Notes under the pieces: model-generated
The model's database searches: none
Seen by the model: only the letters and a program-made list of their open reading frames with translations
Told to the model about the DNA's origin: nothing
Translations under genes and position numbers: made by a program
NCBI GenBank assembly: GCA_030741455.1
Contig: JASLVI010000006.1
Coordinates: forward strand, 1 to 23,960
DNA length: 23,960 nucleotides
Source: Candidatus Poseidoniaceae archaeon
Lineage (GTDB): Archaea > Thermoplasmatota > Poseidoniia > Poseidoniales > Poseidoniaceae
Reading direction: 5' to 3'
Shown here: in pieces, positions 14,391-22,540 of the stretch
Numbering within the stretch: position 1 is the first letter of the stretch
Layout of the letters: every line of letters begins with the position of its first letter

Positions 14391-15032
14391 TTATTTCGAA
14401 AGCCGATGAGCGGTCTCGCTCAACGTTTCATCCCCTTGTTGCAAGGATCGAATGTAGCGGGCAATGGTTTCATCTGAATCCCGTAGATCGTACAAGTCTC
14501 CAACCCATTCCAATGGTTCGTCAAGCGTATGCCCACTACCAGATTCAAACGCACGCCATAGAGAACATTCGCTCCCATCTTGAGCCATCGTTTGCAAGAA
14601 CCATGGAACTGCGTCAAGTTCATTCGTACAGGGCAAATCGTTCTCTGTCACGGTGATCACCCAACATCGCCCATGACTATGAGGAATGTTTGCACTTTCA
14701 AGGAATTCAAGAACGTCTTCTCGTTCTGCACCTGGTTGCAACCAAATGAAGGGAATGGCTCGCCCTTCAAGCAACCATTGACGCAGTGATGCAAGCACAC
14801 GATCAGGCGATAGGAAGAGTACGAACAGTTCAGGATTGCTGCTCTGCCAAGGATTGCTGCGTATTGGCCGGCCAAGAATTGTATTTCCTGCATCGTTTGG
14901 ATGCACTGGAACCATCCTGTAGCCGAACTCCCCTGCATCGTGGAAAGCTTGGTGAGCAGGCCGATCATTGCGCAATCCTGCCCCAATAATGTGAACGGAC
15001 TGGATTGACTGTAGCCATCCATCGCTGCTCAT
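14391..15032 (-). CDS. CoA-binding-fold (YccU-like) protein
   Basis: The N-terminal 110 residues match the CoA_binding_2 Rossmann-type domain: VHIIGAGLRNDRPAHQAFHDAGEFGYRMVPVHPND, then ILGRPI. It corresponds to the SxxPxRxSxxVxxxLxxxGYxVxPVNP pattern, and the later IPFIWLQPGAE resembles the family's WMQxGV segment. The remaining 100 residues are unusual and acidic with many Trp (DEPLEWVGDLYDLRDSDE), and I do not recognise them. Family members bind CoA, but their roles are mostly unknown. The 213-residue length exceeds typical single-domain members (about 140). It is convergent with uvrB with no gap between the stops, and divergent from the SDR at 15121. Confidence 0.7.
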   Translation of the reverse strand: MSSDGWLQSIQSVHIIGAGLRNDRPAHQAFHDAGEFGYRMVPVHPNDAGNTILGRPIRSNPWQSSNPELFVLFLSPDRVLASLRQWLLEGRAIPFIWLQPGAEREDVLEFLESANIPHSHGRCWVITVTENDLPCTNELDAVPWFLQTMAQDGSECSLWRAFESGSGHTLDEPLEWVGDLYDLRDSDETIARYIRSLQQGDETLSETAHRLSK

Positions 15033-15120
15033 ATCTCGCCCACAGAGTGCTTTGTTTTCAAAGGCTGTTTGTTCGTGGTTGAAAACTGCGATTCAAAAGG
15101 TGGTGCGATTCCTTTGACCC

Positions 15121-15840
15121 ATGAACTACCTCATCATTGGCGGAAACAGTGACATTGCAAAGGATGTTATTCAACGATTGACCGAGAATGGGCATGCCAT
15201 TCATGCCCTCGTACGAAGCGAAGAGCAAGCAGAACAACTCAAGGCGCTGGGCCATACGGCAACCATCGGAGATGCTACCAAAGAAGCATACATCAAGCAG
15301 TCTGTTGATGAGGCAAAACAAAAGGGGGACATCGATGGTATTCTCCACTGCGTTGGTTCGATCGTTATTCGTCCACCACATGCGCTCAATCAAGAGGCGT
15401 TTGAGGAGGTCATTACAACGAACCTTACCTCTGCATTTCTGACCTTGTCCATTGGCGGTAAAGCAATGCTTCGTCAAAGTCGAGGCCGTATGGTCTTCAC
15501 ATCCAGTGTTGCTGGATCTCTTGGCCTGGTGAATCATGAAGCGATTGCTGCTGCGAAAGGTGGCATCGAAGCGATGGTACGCTCAGCTGCTGCAACCTAT
15601 GCACGGCGAGGTCTTCGAATCAACGCCGTCGCTCCTGGCCTGACAGATACCAAAATGGCCTCCCGGATTCTTGCAAGTGATGCCATGCGTGATGCTGCTT
15701 CTCAGAAGATTCCTACGCAACGCATCAACCAGAAGGAAGAGGCCGCTTCAGCTATGCATTGGCTCCTTACCGATGCTCCTGACAACATGACAGGACAAGT
15801 CCTACACCTTGATGGTGGTATGGCGAACGCCCTTGTTTGA
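15121..15840 (+). CDS. Atypical SDR lacking the catalytic tyrosine
   Basis: A 239-residue SDR with a changed cofactor loop (GGNSDIA at 7-13 instead of TGxxxGIG) and a normal C-terminus (NMTGQVLHLDGGMA). Ser129 (TSSVAG) and Lys146 are in place, but the Tyr expected at 142 is Ile in NHEAIAAAKGG. The NHEAIAAAK block followed by GIEAMVRSAAATYARRGLRINAVAPGLTDT reads as intact and conserved-looking rather than decayed, suggesting a distinct subfamily, either with other chemistry (His139 or Glu140 might substitute) or non-catalytic. The FAD oxidoreductase starts 8 nt after its stop, so they form an operon and may act on a common substrate. Confidence 0.85.
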   Translation: MNYLIIGGNSDIAKDVIQRLTENGHAIHALVRSEEQAEQLKALGHTATIGDATKEAYIKQSVDEAKQKGDIDGILHCVGSIVIRPPHALNQEAFEEVITTNLTSAFLTLSIGGKAMLRQSRGRMVFTSSVAGSLGLVNHEAIAAAKGGIEAMVRSAAATYARRGLRINAVAPGLTDTKMASRILASDAMRDAASQKIPTQRINQKEEAASAMHWLLTDAPDNMTGQVLHLDGGMANALV

Positions 15841-15848
15841 GGGAGAAC

Positions 15849-17096
15849 ATGAAGGCCATTATCGTCGGTGCAGGTTTGGCTGGCTGCGCTGCAGCATGGG
15901 CTCTTGAACAGCATGGATACGAGTGTATACTTGTTGAGTCATCTGAAAAGGCAGGAGGAAGGATGCGATGCACAACCCTCGGGAAGCACAACGTTGACGT
16001 TGGTTTCCATGTGCTTCATACAGCCTATCCAACACTCCATCGTTGGCTTGATGTAGATCATCTTCACCTCAAACCAATGGATGCTGCAACAGATTTGATT
16101 GCACCATCGACTGGAGTCATCAAAACAATTGGCGACCCATTGCGTTCTCCTTCCACCTTGTTTCCAACCATCTTCTCGGCTGGCATTTGGAACGCATTGC
16201 GAATGCTACGATGGCGATTGAAAACGCGAAAGCAGGATCTTGAAGCAGCAATGGATGCTCCTTCCATTCCGTTGGATACATACTTTGATGCGATGCGGTT
16301 TAGTAAGCCGTTTCAATCATCATTCCTTCAGCCCCTGTTTGCTGGCATCACGTTGGATAATCAACGTAAGGAGCGTTCCGCCTTTGCATCATTCACCTTT
16401 TCAGCCATGTCGCACGGCATGATGACCATGCCCGAGAAGGGTATTGAAGCAGTACCTCGCCAAATTCTTGAGCGCCTCGATGCAACAGAAATCATGTACA
16501 ATACGAAGGTAACCTCTGTCACAAAGAATTCGGTTCAACTCGATGATGGAACATCGATAAAGGCGAACATGGTTGTACTTGCAACACCTCAGCATGTGAC
16601 GCAAGCGATGCTTGGAAAGTCTACTAGGCTACGACGAAAAGAAACTGCTACCTATGTCTTCGAATGCAAGGATTCACCGATCAAGCGAGCACGATTGCTA
16701 TTGAATACAGAATATGGAATTGGTCAACACAAGATTCTGCACGTACATGTCCCTACTCTCCTGCATGCATCCGAATCGCATCTCGTTGTTGCAACAGTGA
16801 TTGGAGAAGATGCGCGTTTGCATGAAGATGATGAAGAACGGAAGCACATCCAAAGTGAATTGGTTGATTGGTTTGGTTCAACCGTCAATGACTGGGACTT
16901 GATTGGAACGACATACGTCGATTACGCACTCCCATCAGGAGGTACAACCGCCATTGGCCGAGAGCGGGAACAATTGATTCATGATGGAATTTATTGCATT
17001 GGCGATCATACAATGCATCCTTCCGTTCACGGAACGCTTCGTTCTGTTGAGCGTTTACTGGAACACCTTGAGATTCCAATCCCCATGAAAGATTGA
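15849..17096 (+). CDS. FAD-dependent amine-oxidase/desaturase-like oxidoreductase
   Basis: The 415-residue protein begins with a dinucleotide-binding fold (AIIVGAGLAGCAAAWALEQHGYECILVESSEKAGGRMR), typical of the flavin amine oxidase / phytoene desaturase / protoporphyrinogen oxidase superfamily. It ends with the second FAD-contact motif (GIYCIGDHTMHPSVHGTLRSVERLLEHL). The middle has the expected substrate domain (LSxPFQSSFLQPLFAGITLD, then MMTMPEKGIEAVPRQILERL). Carotenoid- or isoprenoid-acting members look similar, but the substrate cannot be read here. ATG at 15849 with GAGGGAGA before it was chosen over the in-frame TTG at 15837, which overlaps the SDR stop. Confidence 0.82.
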   Translation: MKAIIVGAGLAGCAAAWALEQHGYECILVESSEKAGGRMRCTTLGKHNVDVGFHVLHTAYPTLHRWLDVDHLHLKPMDAATDLIAPSTGVIKTIGDPLRSPSTLFPTIFSAGIWNALRMLRWRLKTRKQDLEAAMDAPSIPLDTYFDAMRFSKPFQSSFLQPLFAGITLDNQRKERSAFASFTFSAMSHGMMTMPEKGIEAVPRQILERLDATEIMYNTKVTSVTKNSVQLDDGTSIKANMVVLATPQHVTQAMLGKSTRLRRKETATYVFECKDSPIKRARLLLNTEYGIGQHKILHVHVPTLLHASESHLVVATVIGEDARLHEDDEERKHIQSELVDWFGSTVNDWDLIGTTYVDYALPSGGTTAIGREREQLIHDGIYCIGDHTMHPSVHGTLRSVERLLEHLEIPIPMKD

Positions 17097-17121
17097 TGAA
17101 GTGAAACGGTGGCGAAGGAGC

Positions 17122-18126
17122 ATGGCCATTGACCCAAATGACTTCGACATCCCCGTCAAGGATTACGAATTCGGTGAAGTAACGAATGCGACCTCGTTGA
17201 TTGACCAAATGGCAAAAGCAGGTGGATTTACTGCAACAAAACTTGCAACGGCTCGAGATATACTCGTACAGATGCGTGATGAAATCGATGCTGTTGATGG
17301 TGATGCAAGTCAAGTCTGCAATTGGCTTTCGTTCCCTGCATGCCTCTGTGCAACAGGAACTCGTTCCTTCTTTATTGAAGCCATCAAGACCAAAATGTTC
17401 AATGTCGTTTCAACTACCTGTGGAACATTGGATCACGATATTGCTCGGTCCTACAAGGACTACTATCATGGCGCCTTCGAATTGGATGATATTGAACTTG
17501 GAGAGCACGAATTGATGCGATTAGGGAATGTGATTGTTCCAAATGCATCCTATGGTGAAATCATCGAGGCAGTCGTTATGCCAGCCCTTGAAGACATTTA
17601 CAACGATCGACTCAAAGAAACCGGAAAGACAGGAGCAGATGCGTGGATTGGCTTTGGTTCAATTCATCTCGTATGGGAACTAGGAAAGCGAATTGGTAAG
17701 CCTGATTCACTCATCTACTGGGCTTGGAAGAATCAAATTCCAGTCTGTATACCAGGCATTACGGATGGATCGATTGGCGCACAGTTGTTCATGTTCCGCC
17801 AGAAGCACCGGGATTTCCATATCGATACGCTGGCTGATGAACAGGTTATGTCCGATTTGACATGGGATGTTGATACGTCCAATGCCTTGATGATCGGCGG
17901 TGGAATTTCCAAGCACCACGTTATTTGGTGGAATCAATACCGAGGAGGCCTCGATGCTGCAGTCTATGTCACGACAGCTCCAGAGCATGATGGGAGTCTC
18001 TCTGGTGCTCGTCTTCGTGAGGCGATTTCCTGGGGCAAGATGCGTCCTGAAGCGCCCAATGTTTGCGTTGAAGGAGATGCAAGTGTGTTGCTTCCATTGC
18101 TCGGAAGTGACATCTTCAATCGTTGA
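17122..18126 (+). CDS. dys: Deoxyhypusine synthase
   Basis: It transfers the aminobutyl group of spermidine, using NAD, to a lysine of translation factor aIF5A, the first step of hypusine formation. The signature is intact: GGGISKHHVIWWNQYRGGLDAAVYVTTAPEHDGSLSGARLREAISWGK in overview, with active-site Lys264 (KHH) and the NAD-binding GITDGSIG earlier. The 334-residue length is normal. Start choice is uncertain: ATG at 17122 has GAAGGAG very close to it, and an in-frame GTG at 17101 would add seven basic residues. It follows the FAD oxidoreductase closely. The 3' end overlaps the convergent gene by 11 nt. It is an archaeal/eukaryal hallmark that helps classify the fragment. Confidence 0.95.
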   Translation: MAIDPNDFDIPVKDYEFGEVTNATSLIDQMAKAGGFTATKLATARDILVQMRDEIDAVDGDASQVCNWLSFPACLCATGTRSFFIEAIKTKMFNVVSTTCGTLDHDIARSYKDYYHGAFELDDIELGEHELMRLGNVIVPNASYGEIIEAVVMPALEDIYNDRLKETGKTGADAWIGFGSIHLVWELGKRIGKPDSLIYWAWKNQIPVCIPGITDGSIGAQLFMFRQKHRDFHIDTLADEQVMSDLTWDVDTSNALMIGGGISKHHVIWWNQYRGGLDAAVYVTTAPEHDGSLSGARLREAISWGKMRPEAPNVCVEGDASVLLPLLGSDIFNR

Positions 18127-18841
18127 TTTTTCCTGCTAGATACACCATCATCGCTGTACGTAGTGGACTTGTTGGTTGCCACCCATGACCATCACATTCG
18201 ACAAGGACATCATGCAATGGTCCGAGGGAAGGCCTCGTTGACGTTGTTGTTGCAGAAACTGGAACAACTGAAATCTTCGGTGATGCAGGTTGATCGAGAA
18301 GAGTTGCAGTAAACTGTCCAGTTGAACCTGCCTTCGTTCGATTGTATAGCATCTGCATCTCATGGTGCGTTTGCTGTGTTGACCATCGTCGACGTCCAGC
18401 GATATTCAGCGATTGTGGCAGTTGTGGTTGGTGCAGAGCGATTCGGACCAGAGCATCGACCACATCCGATTCAGCAACCCAATAATGCGATGATTCTCCT
18501 TCATTGGACTGTTCGATGGCATTCCATATTGTGTCAAGTTCTTCGTTAACAAGACCAGAATTCGCTCCCGATGGAAGAACGTCATGCAAACAAATGGAAC
18601 ATGATTGATTGACCATAATTATGTTGGCTTGAGAAAAGAAATCGAATGAAACGTCACACTCCGCCGAAACGTCAACCTTCGCAATCCCTGCTTGAAGCAG
18701 TGTTGCATGACGTTGTTGAGTCTCTTGAGCATCTTTTTCATCGAGACAGAGCGTTACATCGAACATCAACAATCGTTCAATGAACGCTTGTGCAATGGAG
18801 CCATCGAGAGGATGGACGCTCACACGAATCATTCTTCTCAC
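18116..18841 (-). CDS. Degenerate NAD-epimerase-like protein
   Basis: The family is not firmly recognised. The C-terminal half of this 241-residue protein has features of extended SDR (sugar epimerase) enzymes: SDVVDALVRIALHQP followed by LNIAGRRRWSTQQ, and a terminal GWQPTSPLRTAMMVYLAG resembling the GW-P-L-GL ending of those enzymes. The N-terminal half lacks a GxxGxxG cofactor motif and a YxxxK, so it would be inactive as a classic epimerase. The GTG start at 18841 overlaps the aminotransferase stop by 4 nt, giving translational coupling; a second in-frame ATG is at 18832. It may be a partner of that enzyme. Convergent overlap with deoxyhypusine synthase is 11 nt. Confidence 0.55.
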   Translation of the reverse strand: MRRMIRVSVHPLDGSIAQAFIERLLMFDVTLCLDEKDAQETQQRHATLLQAGIAKVDVSAECDVSFDFFSQANIIMVNQSCSICLHDVLPSGANSGLVNEELDTIWNAIEQSNEGESSHYWVAESDVVDALVRIALHQPQLPQSLNIAGRRRWSTQQTHHEMQMLYNRTKAGSTGQFTATLLDQPASPKISVVPVSATTTSTRPSLGPLHDVLVECDGHGWQPTSPLRTAMMVYLAGKIND

Positions 18842-20325
18842 GCAATAAATGCTTCAATGGCTTGACGAGTGATATCGATAACAAGATCCACTTCCTTGGA
18901 AGTGATGCCAAAGTTCGGTGTGTATCGCAATGCGTTTACGCCACCATGGATGACACCGAGTCCATGCTTTCGGCACCAAACTTCGACCTTATCGAATCCA
19001 ACAACTTGGAGTGTTTCAGGATTCAATTCAGCCGAAACGAGGAGCCCGGTGCCCTGTACTTCTAGAATCTGTTCGGGATATTGTGATTGAAGTTCTTTCA
19101 ACTTCTCGACCATTTCCTTTCCACGCTCTCGAATGTTTGTTCTCAATTCAGACGTAATGTTGTCAAGAACGGCAACTGCAGTCTCAAGCGCACGTGGATT
19201 GGTGGTCATCGTATTTCCATAGATTCCAACAACGTAGAGTTCGCTCGCTCGCTTGTTCATACCCAAAACTGAGAGCGGGTATTGTCCAGCATTCAGTGCC
19301 TTCGACCATGCCTCTAAATCGGGGGCTTCTGCATCTTCGAATCCTTCGTAATCAACAACAGAGAGACACCCTTGTCCACGTAGACCCGCTTGGACAGAGT
19401 CCACCATGAGCATGGATCCATGTTCCAACGTCAAGCGACGGGCTTCATCATAGAACGCTCGCTCCACGCACCGACCTGGGCTACCTTCGCCTTGAACCGG
19501 TTCCAATGCCATCATTTCGATAAAGAATCCTTCATCATCAGCACGCTTGAACATTGCTTGCAATGCTTCGATATCGTTTGCTGGAACAAGAAGAAGGTTG
19601 TCCATATCTCGGAATGTTGCGAGGTTTTTCTTGTAACCATCCATACATGAGTGTGAAATTTGTGCAGGTCGACCGGTTCGCCCATGGAACGCTCGTTCAA
19701 CAGCGAGGAGTTTGGTTGGCTTTCCTTCATGCCGGCCACCTGGATCGGTCATGTTCTTGGCGTTGACATCCGCAATACGCAATCCAACAGTGACCGATTC
19801 GGAACCACTGTTCATGCAGATGAAGCGATCAAACGGACATGAACCACGTGTGTGCCCGAGCTCTTTTCGAAGTCGGTCACCCAATCGCTTCTGGGAAAAC
19901 GATGGAGTCATGACGTTGGCCATAACCCAATTCTCGCTCATTGCATCGATGACCGATGAAGGCCCGTGGCCACTACCGAGCATACCGTAACCGCCGTTAT
20001 CGTGGAGAACTGCTCCACACGCAGTTACCAACCATGGACCTCTTCCAGCGATTGGGATGTATGGGTTGACAGTCGCAGCCGAATAGAAGTTCACGTAATC
20101 TGATTGGAGGTGTTCGATAAGTTCAGCTTCTGGAAGAGCCATGATATCTTGTCCAAACTCTTCGATCAAGGTATGATGCATTTGTCCCGCTTCGTGAATT
20201 GCCTGGATCAATTCCGCATCGGTGTTACAAAAATCTTCGATAACATTGTCACTGAGTCCGATGGTCTCTACAGGGCCACTCGATGCACGAAGGCGATGGA
20301 GAACTGCAATAGGATTATCCGCCAT
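18838..20325 (-). CDS. Class III PLP-dependent aminotransferase
   Basis: The 495-residue fold type I enzyme has the cofactor phosphate motif GSES (174-177), FHGRT (213-217), EPVQGEG (275-281), PLP-contact Asp309 (VDSVQAGLRGQG in place of the usual DEVQTGxGRTG) and Schiff-base Lys342 (WSKALNAGQYPLS). It belongs to the ornithine/GABA/lysine omega-aminotransferase group. The long N-terminus (about 80 residues before YVNFYSAATVNPYIP) and the DSVQ change suggest a subfamily I cannot name; lysine 6-aminotransferase is one possibility. The start at 20325 lies at the edge of the AT-rich gap that also holds the PRC-barrel promoter. Confidence 0.85.
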   Translation of the reverse strand: MADNPIAVLHRLRASSGPVETIGLSDNVIEDFCNTDAELIQAIHEAGQMHHTLIEEFGQDIMALPEAELIEHLQSDYVNFYSAATVNPYIPIAGRGPWLVTACGAVLHDNGGYGMLGSGHGPSSVIDAMSENWVMANVMTPSFSQKRLGDRLRKELGHTRGSCPFDRFICMNSGSESVTVGLRIADVNAKNMTDPGGRHEGKPTKLLAVERAFHGRTGRPAQISHSCMDGYKKNLATFRDMDNLLLVPANDIEALQAMFKRADDEGFFIEMMALEPVQGEGSPGRCVERAFYDEARRLTLEHGSMLMVDSVQAGLRGQGCLSVVDYEGFEDAEAPDLEAWSKALNAGQYPLSVLGMNKRASELYVVGIYGNTMTTNPRALETAVAVLDNITSELRTNIRERGKEMVEKLKELQSQYPEQILEVQGTGLLVSAELNPETLQVVGFDKVEVWCRKHGLGVIHGGVNALRYTPNFGITSKEVDLVIDITRQAIEAFIA

Positions 20326-20430
20326 GTGTGCATGCTGTCAAAGAACTCCTTTGAACATAGCCCTATGGCCAAGTTCTCGACGTAATATTCGGTCACAGAT
20401 GATCCTCAAACAGCCGTCAAAATAGCAAAT

Positions 20431-20643
20431 TTCAATTGAAAATTCATTGATTTTCGATTATTTTAGCACGTGAGCGTATTCTACGATCCAAGAACAGGTG
20501 TTGGTTTGATTCCAATTGAAAACCCAATCTTATGAAAACAGAATTCCAGTATATTTTGAAAATTATACGACATTCATTTTTTGAAATAAAATCGACTCCT
20601 CAATTGGTTTTGAATTCAAAAAATACAAAATTCCAATTGAAAA
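20431..20643. repeat. Repeated CCAATTGA-type palindromic motif
   Basis: TTCCAATTGAAAA occurs exactly at 20510-20522 and 20631-20643. A close form, TTCAATTGAAAATTC, begins at 20431, and an inverted copy TCAATTGG lies at 20600-20607, opposite CCAATTGA at 20633-20640. The core CAATTG is self-complementary, so each copy could bind a dimeric regulator. The last copy ends about 20 nt before the TATA box at 20664. Confidence 0.65.
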
Positions 20644-20663
20644 GTTAATTTTTGTCGTCGAAG

Positions 20664-20673
20664 AGTATATATG
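20664..20673 (+). promoter_or_regulatory. TATA box of the PRC-barrel gene
   Basis: AGTATATATG lies about 60 nt before the ATG at 20727, which predicts a transcript start near 20690 and a leader of about 35 nt. This leader carries GAGGAGATGG at 20711-20720, so the gene is leadered, unlike several others in the window. Confidence 0.6.
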
Positions 20674-20726
20674 ATTCATCGGCTGAACACATCCTAACCG
20701 GGCAAGACCCGAGGAGATGGGAAATT

Positions 20727-21317
20727 ATGGCAGACAAAGAATACAACATCCAGGAATTAGTACACCGGGATGTATATGTGAACGACAAAAAAGTAGGAAC
20801 GATTGTTGGTGAACGACATCACCCAAACGAGGCACGCGTCCAATCGATGCGGATCCAAGTTGAGTCAGATGTTGCTGACGAATACATGAGGAAACCTGCA
20901 GAACTAGCACCGCTACCAAAGGAATTGGTACACAGCATCCAAACTGATGGAACTGTGAAACTATCAAAGTCAATGCGAGAGCTACAACGAAGGTGGAGAA
21001 ACACAATTCGAATCGATGAGAAACTCTACGCACCAGATGAAATGCTTGACCGAGCGGTTCTCGACAACCAAGGACGAGAAATTGGCGTCATCAACGGCAT
21101 GGTCAAGGTGAAGCGCACCTACAAGGGATTCATTGTTCGAACTCGACTTCATGCACAGAAGCAATTCGGAATTGATGAGGAAATCAAAATTCCACTAACG
21201 GCGTTCTCTCGAACTCGAGAGCGTCTTGATGAGATTGTTCTTTCACGAACATTTGATCGTGTCTTGCAGTTGCCTTCTTTTATTGCAATTAACGATCCAA
21301 ATTTTGATGAAGAGTGA
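20727..21317 (+). CDS. Tandem PRC-barrel domain protein
   Basis: The 196-residue soluble protein contains two beta-barrel-like units. Unit one (about 8-65) reads ELVHRDVYVNDKKVGTIVGERH. Unit two (about 105-180) reads LDRAVLDNQGREIGVINGMVKVKRTYKGFIVRTRL and ends in a block of basic residues. Both match the PRC-barrel pattern (G-x-x-V-x-D-x-x-G-x-x-I-G). Archaeal PRC-barrel proteins include the CdpB cell-division adaptors that bind SepF, and others near ribosome or RNA functions, so a role in cell division is possible but unproven. ATG at 20727 with the Shine-Dalgarno at 20711 was chosen over TTG at 20652, which lies upstream of the TATA-derived transcript start. Confidence 0.72.
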   Translation: MADKEYNIQELVHRDVYVNDKKVGTIVGERHHPNEARVQSMRIQVESDVADEYMRKPAELAPLPKELVHSIQTDGTVKLSKSMRELQRRWRNTIRIDEKLYAPDEMLDRAVLDNQGREIGVINGMVKVKRTYKGFIVRTRLHAQKQFGIDEEIKIPLTAFSRTRERLDEIVLSRTFDRVLQLPSFIAINDPNFDEE

Positions 21318-21371
21318 TTTCGAATCAACCGTCATTCTTATGACAAGGTTGTAGGTCGGAGGCTTGCCCTT

Positions 21372-21448
21372 GCGCGGGTGGCTTAGTCGGTTAGAGCACC
21401 CGGCTGATAACCGGGAGGTCGCAGGTTCAAGTCCTGCCTCGCGCACCA
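21372..21448 (+). tRNA. tRNA-Ile (anticodon GAT)
   Basis: The 77-nt cloverleaf is complete: acceptor stem GCGCGGG paired with CTCGCGC (one G-T pair), D-arm GCTTAGTCGGTTAGAGC, anticodon stem CCCGG/CCGGG with loop CTGATAA (anticodon at 21406-21408), T-stem GCAGG/CCTGC with loop TTCAAGT, and an encoded 3' CCA at 21446-21448. It reads ATC and ATT codons. No intron is present. Confidence 0.97.
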
Positions 21449-21525
21449 ACTCCTTCTCAATACGGTGTCGTACGACTCGCAAAGAACATGAACGGGCGTC
21501 GCTCAGGCTGGTTTGAGGGAAGCAG

Positions 21526-22458
21526 ATGGTCGTCGTCTCGGGAAGCAATGCACAGCAAGTGGCAGAACAACTTGCTCAGTCATTGGGTTGGAATCACGTC
21601 AAACTCGAAGCTCGACGGTTTCCTGATTCGGAAGGTTACATCCGGATTCCTGAAGAGGAGATCGAAACGATTCGGTCTGAACCCGTTGTTGTTGTTTCAA
21701 ACACATTTCCAGATGCGGGTATTGTCGAAACCATGTTGATCCTCAAAGCAATTTCAGATGTTCGTAAAGGATCGATGGAAAACCTTCGAGGAATCGAACC
21801 ACAAAAAATGGAAGATATCGGCCCCGGAGTCTACCTTGCGGTGCCATATTTTGGATATTCTCGTCAAGACAAGCGATTCAAGCCTGGTGAAGTCATCTCT
21901 GCAAGGGCGATAGCGGACATGCTTGCAGCACAGTGCGATGGGCTTGCAGTACTCGATTTACATGCTCCTAAAGTCCTTGAAAATCTCTCTGTTCCAGTAG
22001 CATTTACCTCAGCCATGCCAGAACTTGCAAGCCATCTTCAGAATGAAGTTAATCCCGATTTCATTCTCTCACCCGACAAGGGTGCCATCGATCGTGCCAG
22101 CGAAGTTGCGAATCTGATCGGTTGTGAATTCTCCTATCTTGAGAAAACTCGAATTGATGCGCACACAATTGTTCACAAAGCCAAGGATTTGGATGTAGAA
22201 GGAAAAATTGTCGCCATCGTTGACGATATGATCGCTACGGGCGGAACCATCTGTCGCGCTGCCGACGCTCTCCGCTCGCAAGGGGCTGTTGAAGTTCATG
22301 CTGCATGTTCACACGGGCTTTTCACCGGTGGAGCCATTCGACGATTGACTCAATACGTCGACGGCGTTCACGCCACTGGAAGCCTATCGAACCCTCGTTC
22401 AGTCATTGATGCTGGTGAGGCGCTGGCTCGTGGAATCAACGAACTTCTCGGAAATTGA
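21526..22458 (+). CDS. prs: Ribose-phosphate pyrophosphokinase (PRPP synthetase)
   Basis: It makes PRPP from ribose 5-phosphate and ATP for nucleotide, His and Trp synthesis. The 310-residue protein has the substrate region FGYSRQDKRFKPGEVISARAIA, a catalytic segment (VLDLHAP) and the PRPP-binding loop IVDDMIATGGTI. The C-terminus (SLSNPRSVIDAGEALARGINEL) fits the family. An unusual insertion (GSMENLRGIEPQKMEDIGPG, about 87-106) is seen after the first conserved block. The ATG at 21526 is preceded by GAGGGAAG. It lies 77 nt after the tRNA gene. Confidence 0.93.
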   Translation: MVVVSGSNAQQVAEQLAQSLGWNHVKLEARRFPDSEGYIRIPEEEIETIRSEPVVVVSNTFPDAGIVETMLILKAISDVRKGSMENLRGIEPQKMEDIGPGVYLAVPYFGYSRQDKRFKPGEVISARAIADMLAAQCDGLAVLDLHAPKVLENLSVPVAFTSAMPELASHLQNEVNPDFILSPDKGAIDRASEVANLIGCEFSYLEKTRIDAHTIVHKAKDLDVEGKIVAIVDDMIATGGTICRAADALRSQGAVEVHAACSHGLFTGGAIRRLTQYVDGVHATGSLSNPRSVIDAGEALARGINELLGN

Positions 22459-22490
22459 GATTCTTCAGACACCTTATGGGGTGCAATGCG

Positions 22491-22498
22491 TTTATATG
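22491..22498 (+). promoter_or_regulatory. TATA box of the L7Ae operon
   Basis: TTTATATG lies about 45-50 nt before the L7Ae ATG at 22541, predicting a transcript start near 22518 and a short leader that includes GAGGATGAT as ribosome-binding site. It likely drives the L7Ae-S28e-L24e-Ndk-aIF5B genes as one unit, since the gaps between them are short. Confidence 0.6.
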
Positions 22499-22540
22499 GT
22501 CGAGTGTTGGCGCAACGAATACCACACGAGGATGATTCCA

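Larger units (their letters stand above)
20326..20726. other. 401-nt AT-rich intergenic region
   Basis: No gene is supported here. The stretch separates the divergent aminotransferase and PRC-barrel genes and is far richer in A/T than its surroundings from about 20430 to 20660. It holds a set of CAATTG-centred palindromes, an EcoRI-type TTGAATTCAA palindrome (20610-20619), a good TATA box at 20664 and a short leader with a Shine-Dalgarno. The length and repeats suggest complex control of one or both genes. There are no tRNA- or CRISPR-like structures. Confidence 0.7.

Noticed and set aside
14387..14656. Plus-strand frame overlapping the CoA-binding-fold gene
   Set aside because: No recognisable domain; the minus-strand frame has a clear family match over the region.
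18116..18126. Overlap of convergent genes as a sign of a false gene
   Set aside because: Both frames have independent support (deoxyhypusine synthase motifs; coupled start with the aminotransferase), and short convergent overlaps are normal in this compact genome.
20326..20726. AT-rich region as a replication origin
   Set aside because: No Orc1/Cdc6 gene or origin-recognition-box motif is seen; the repeats fit gene regulation equally well.
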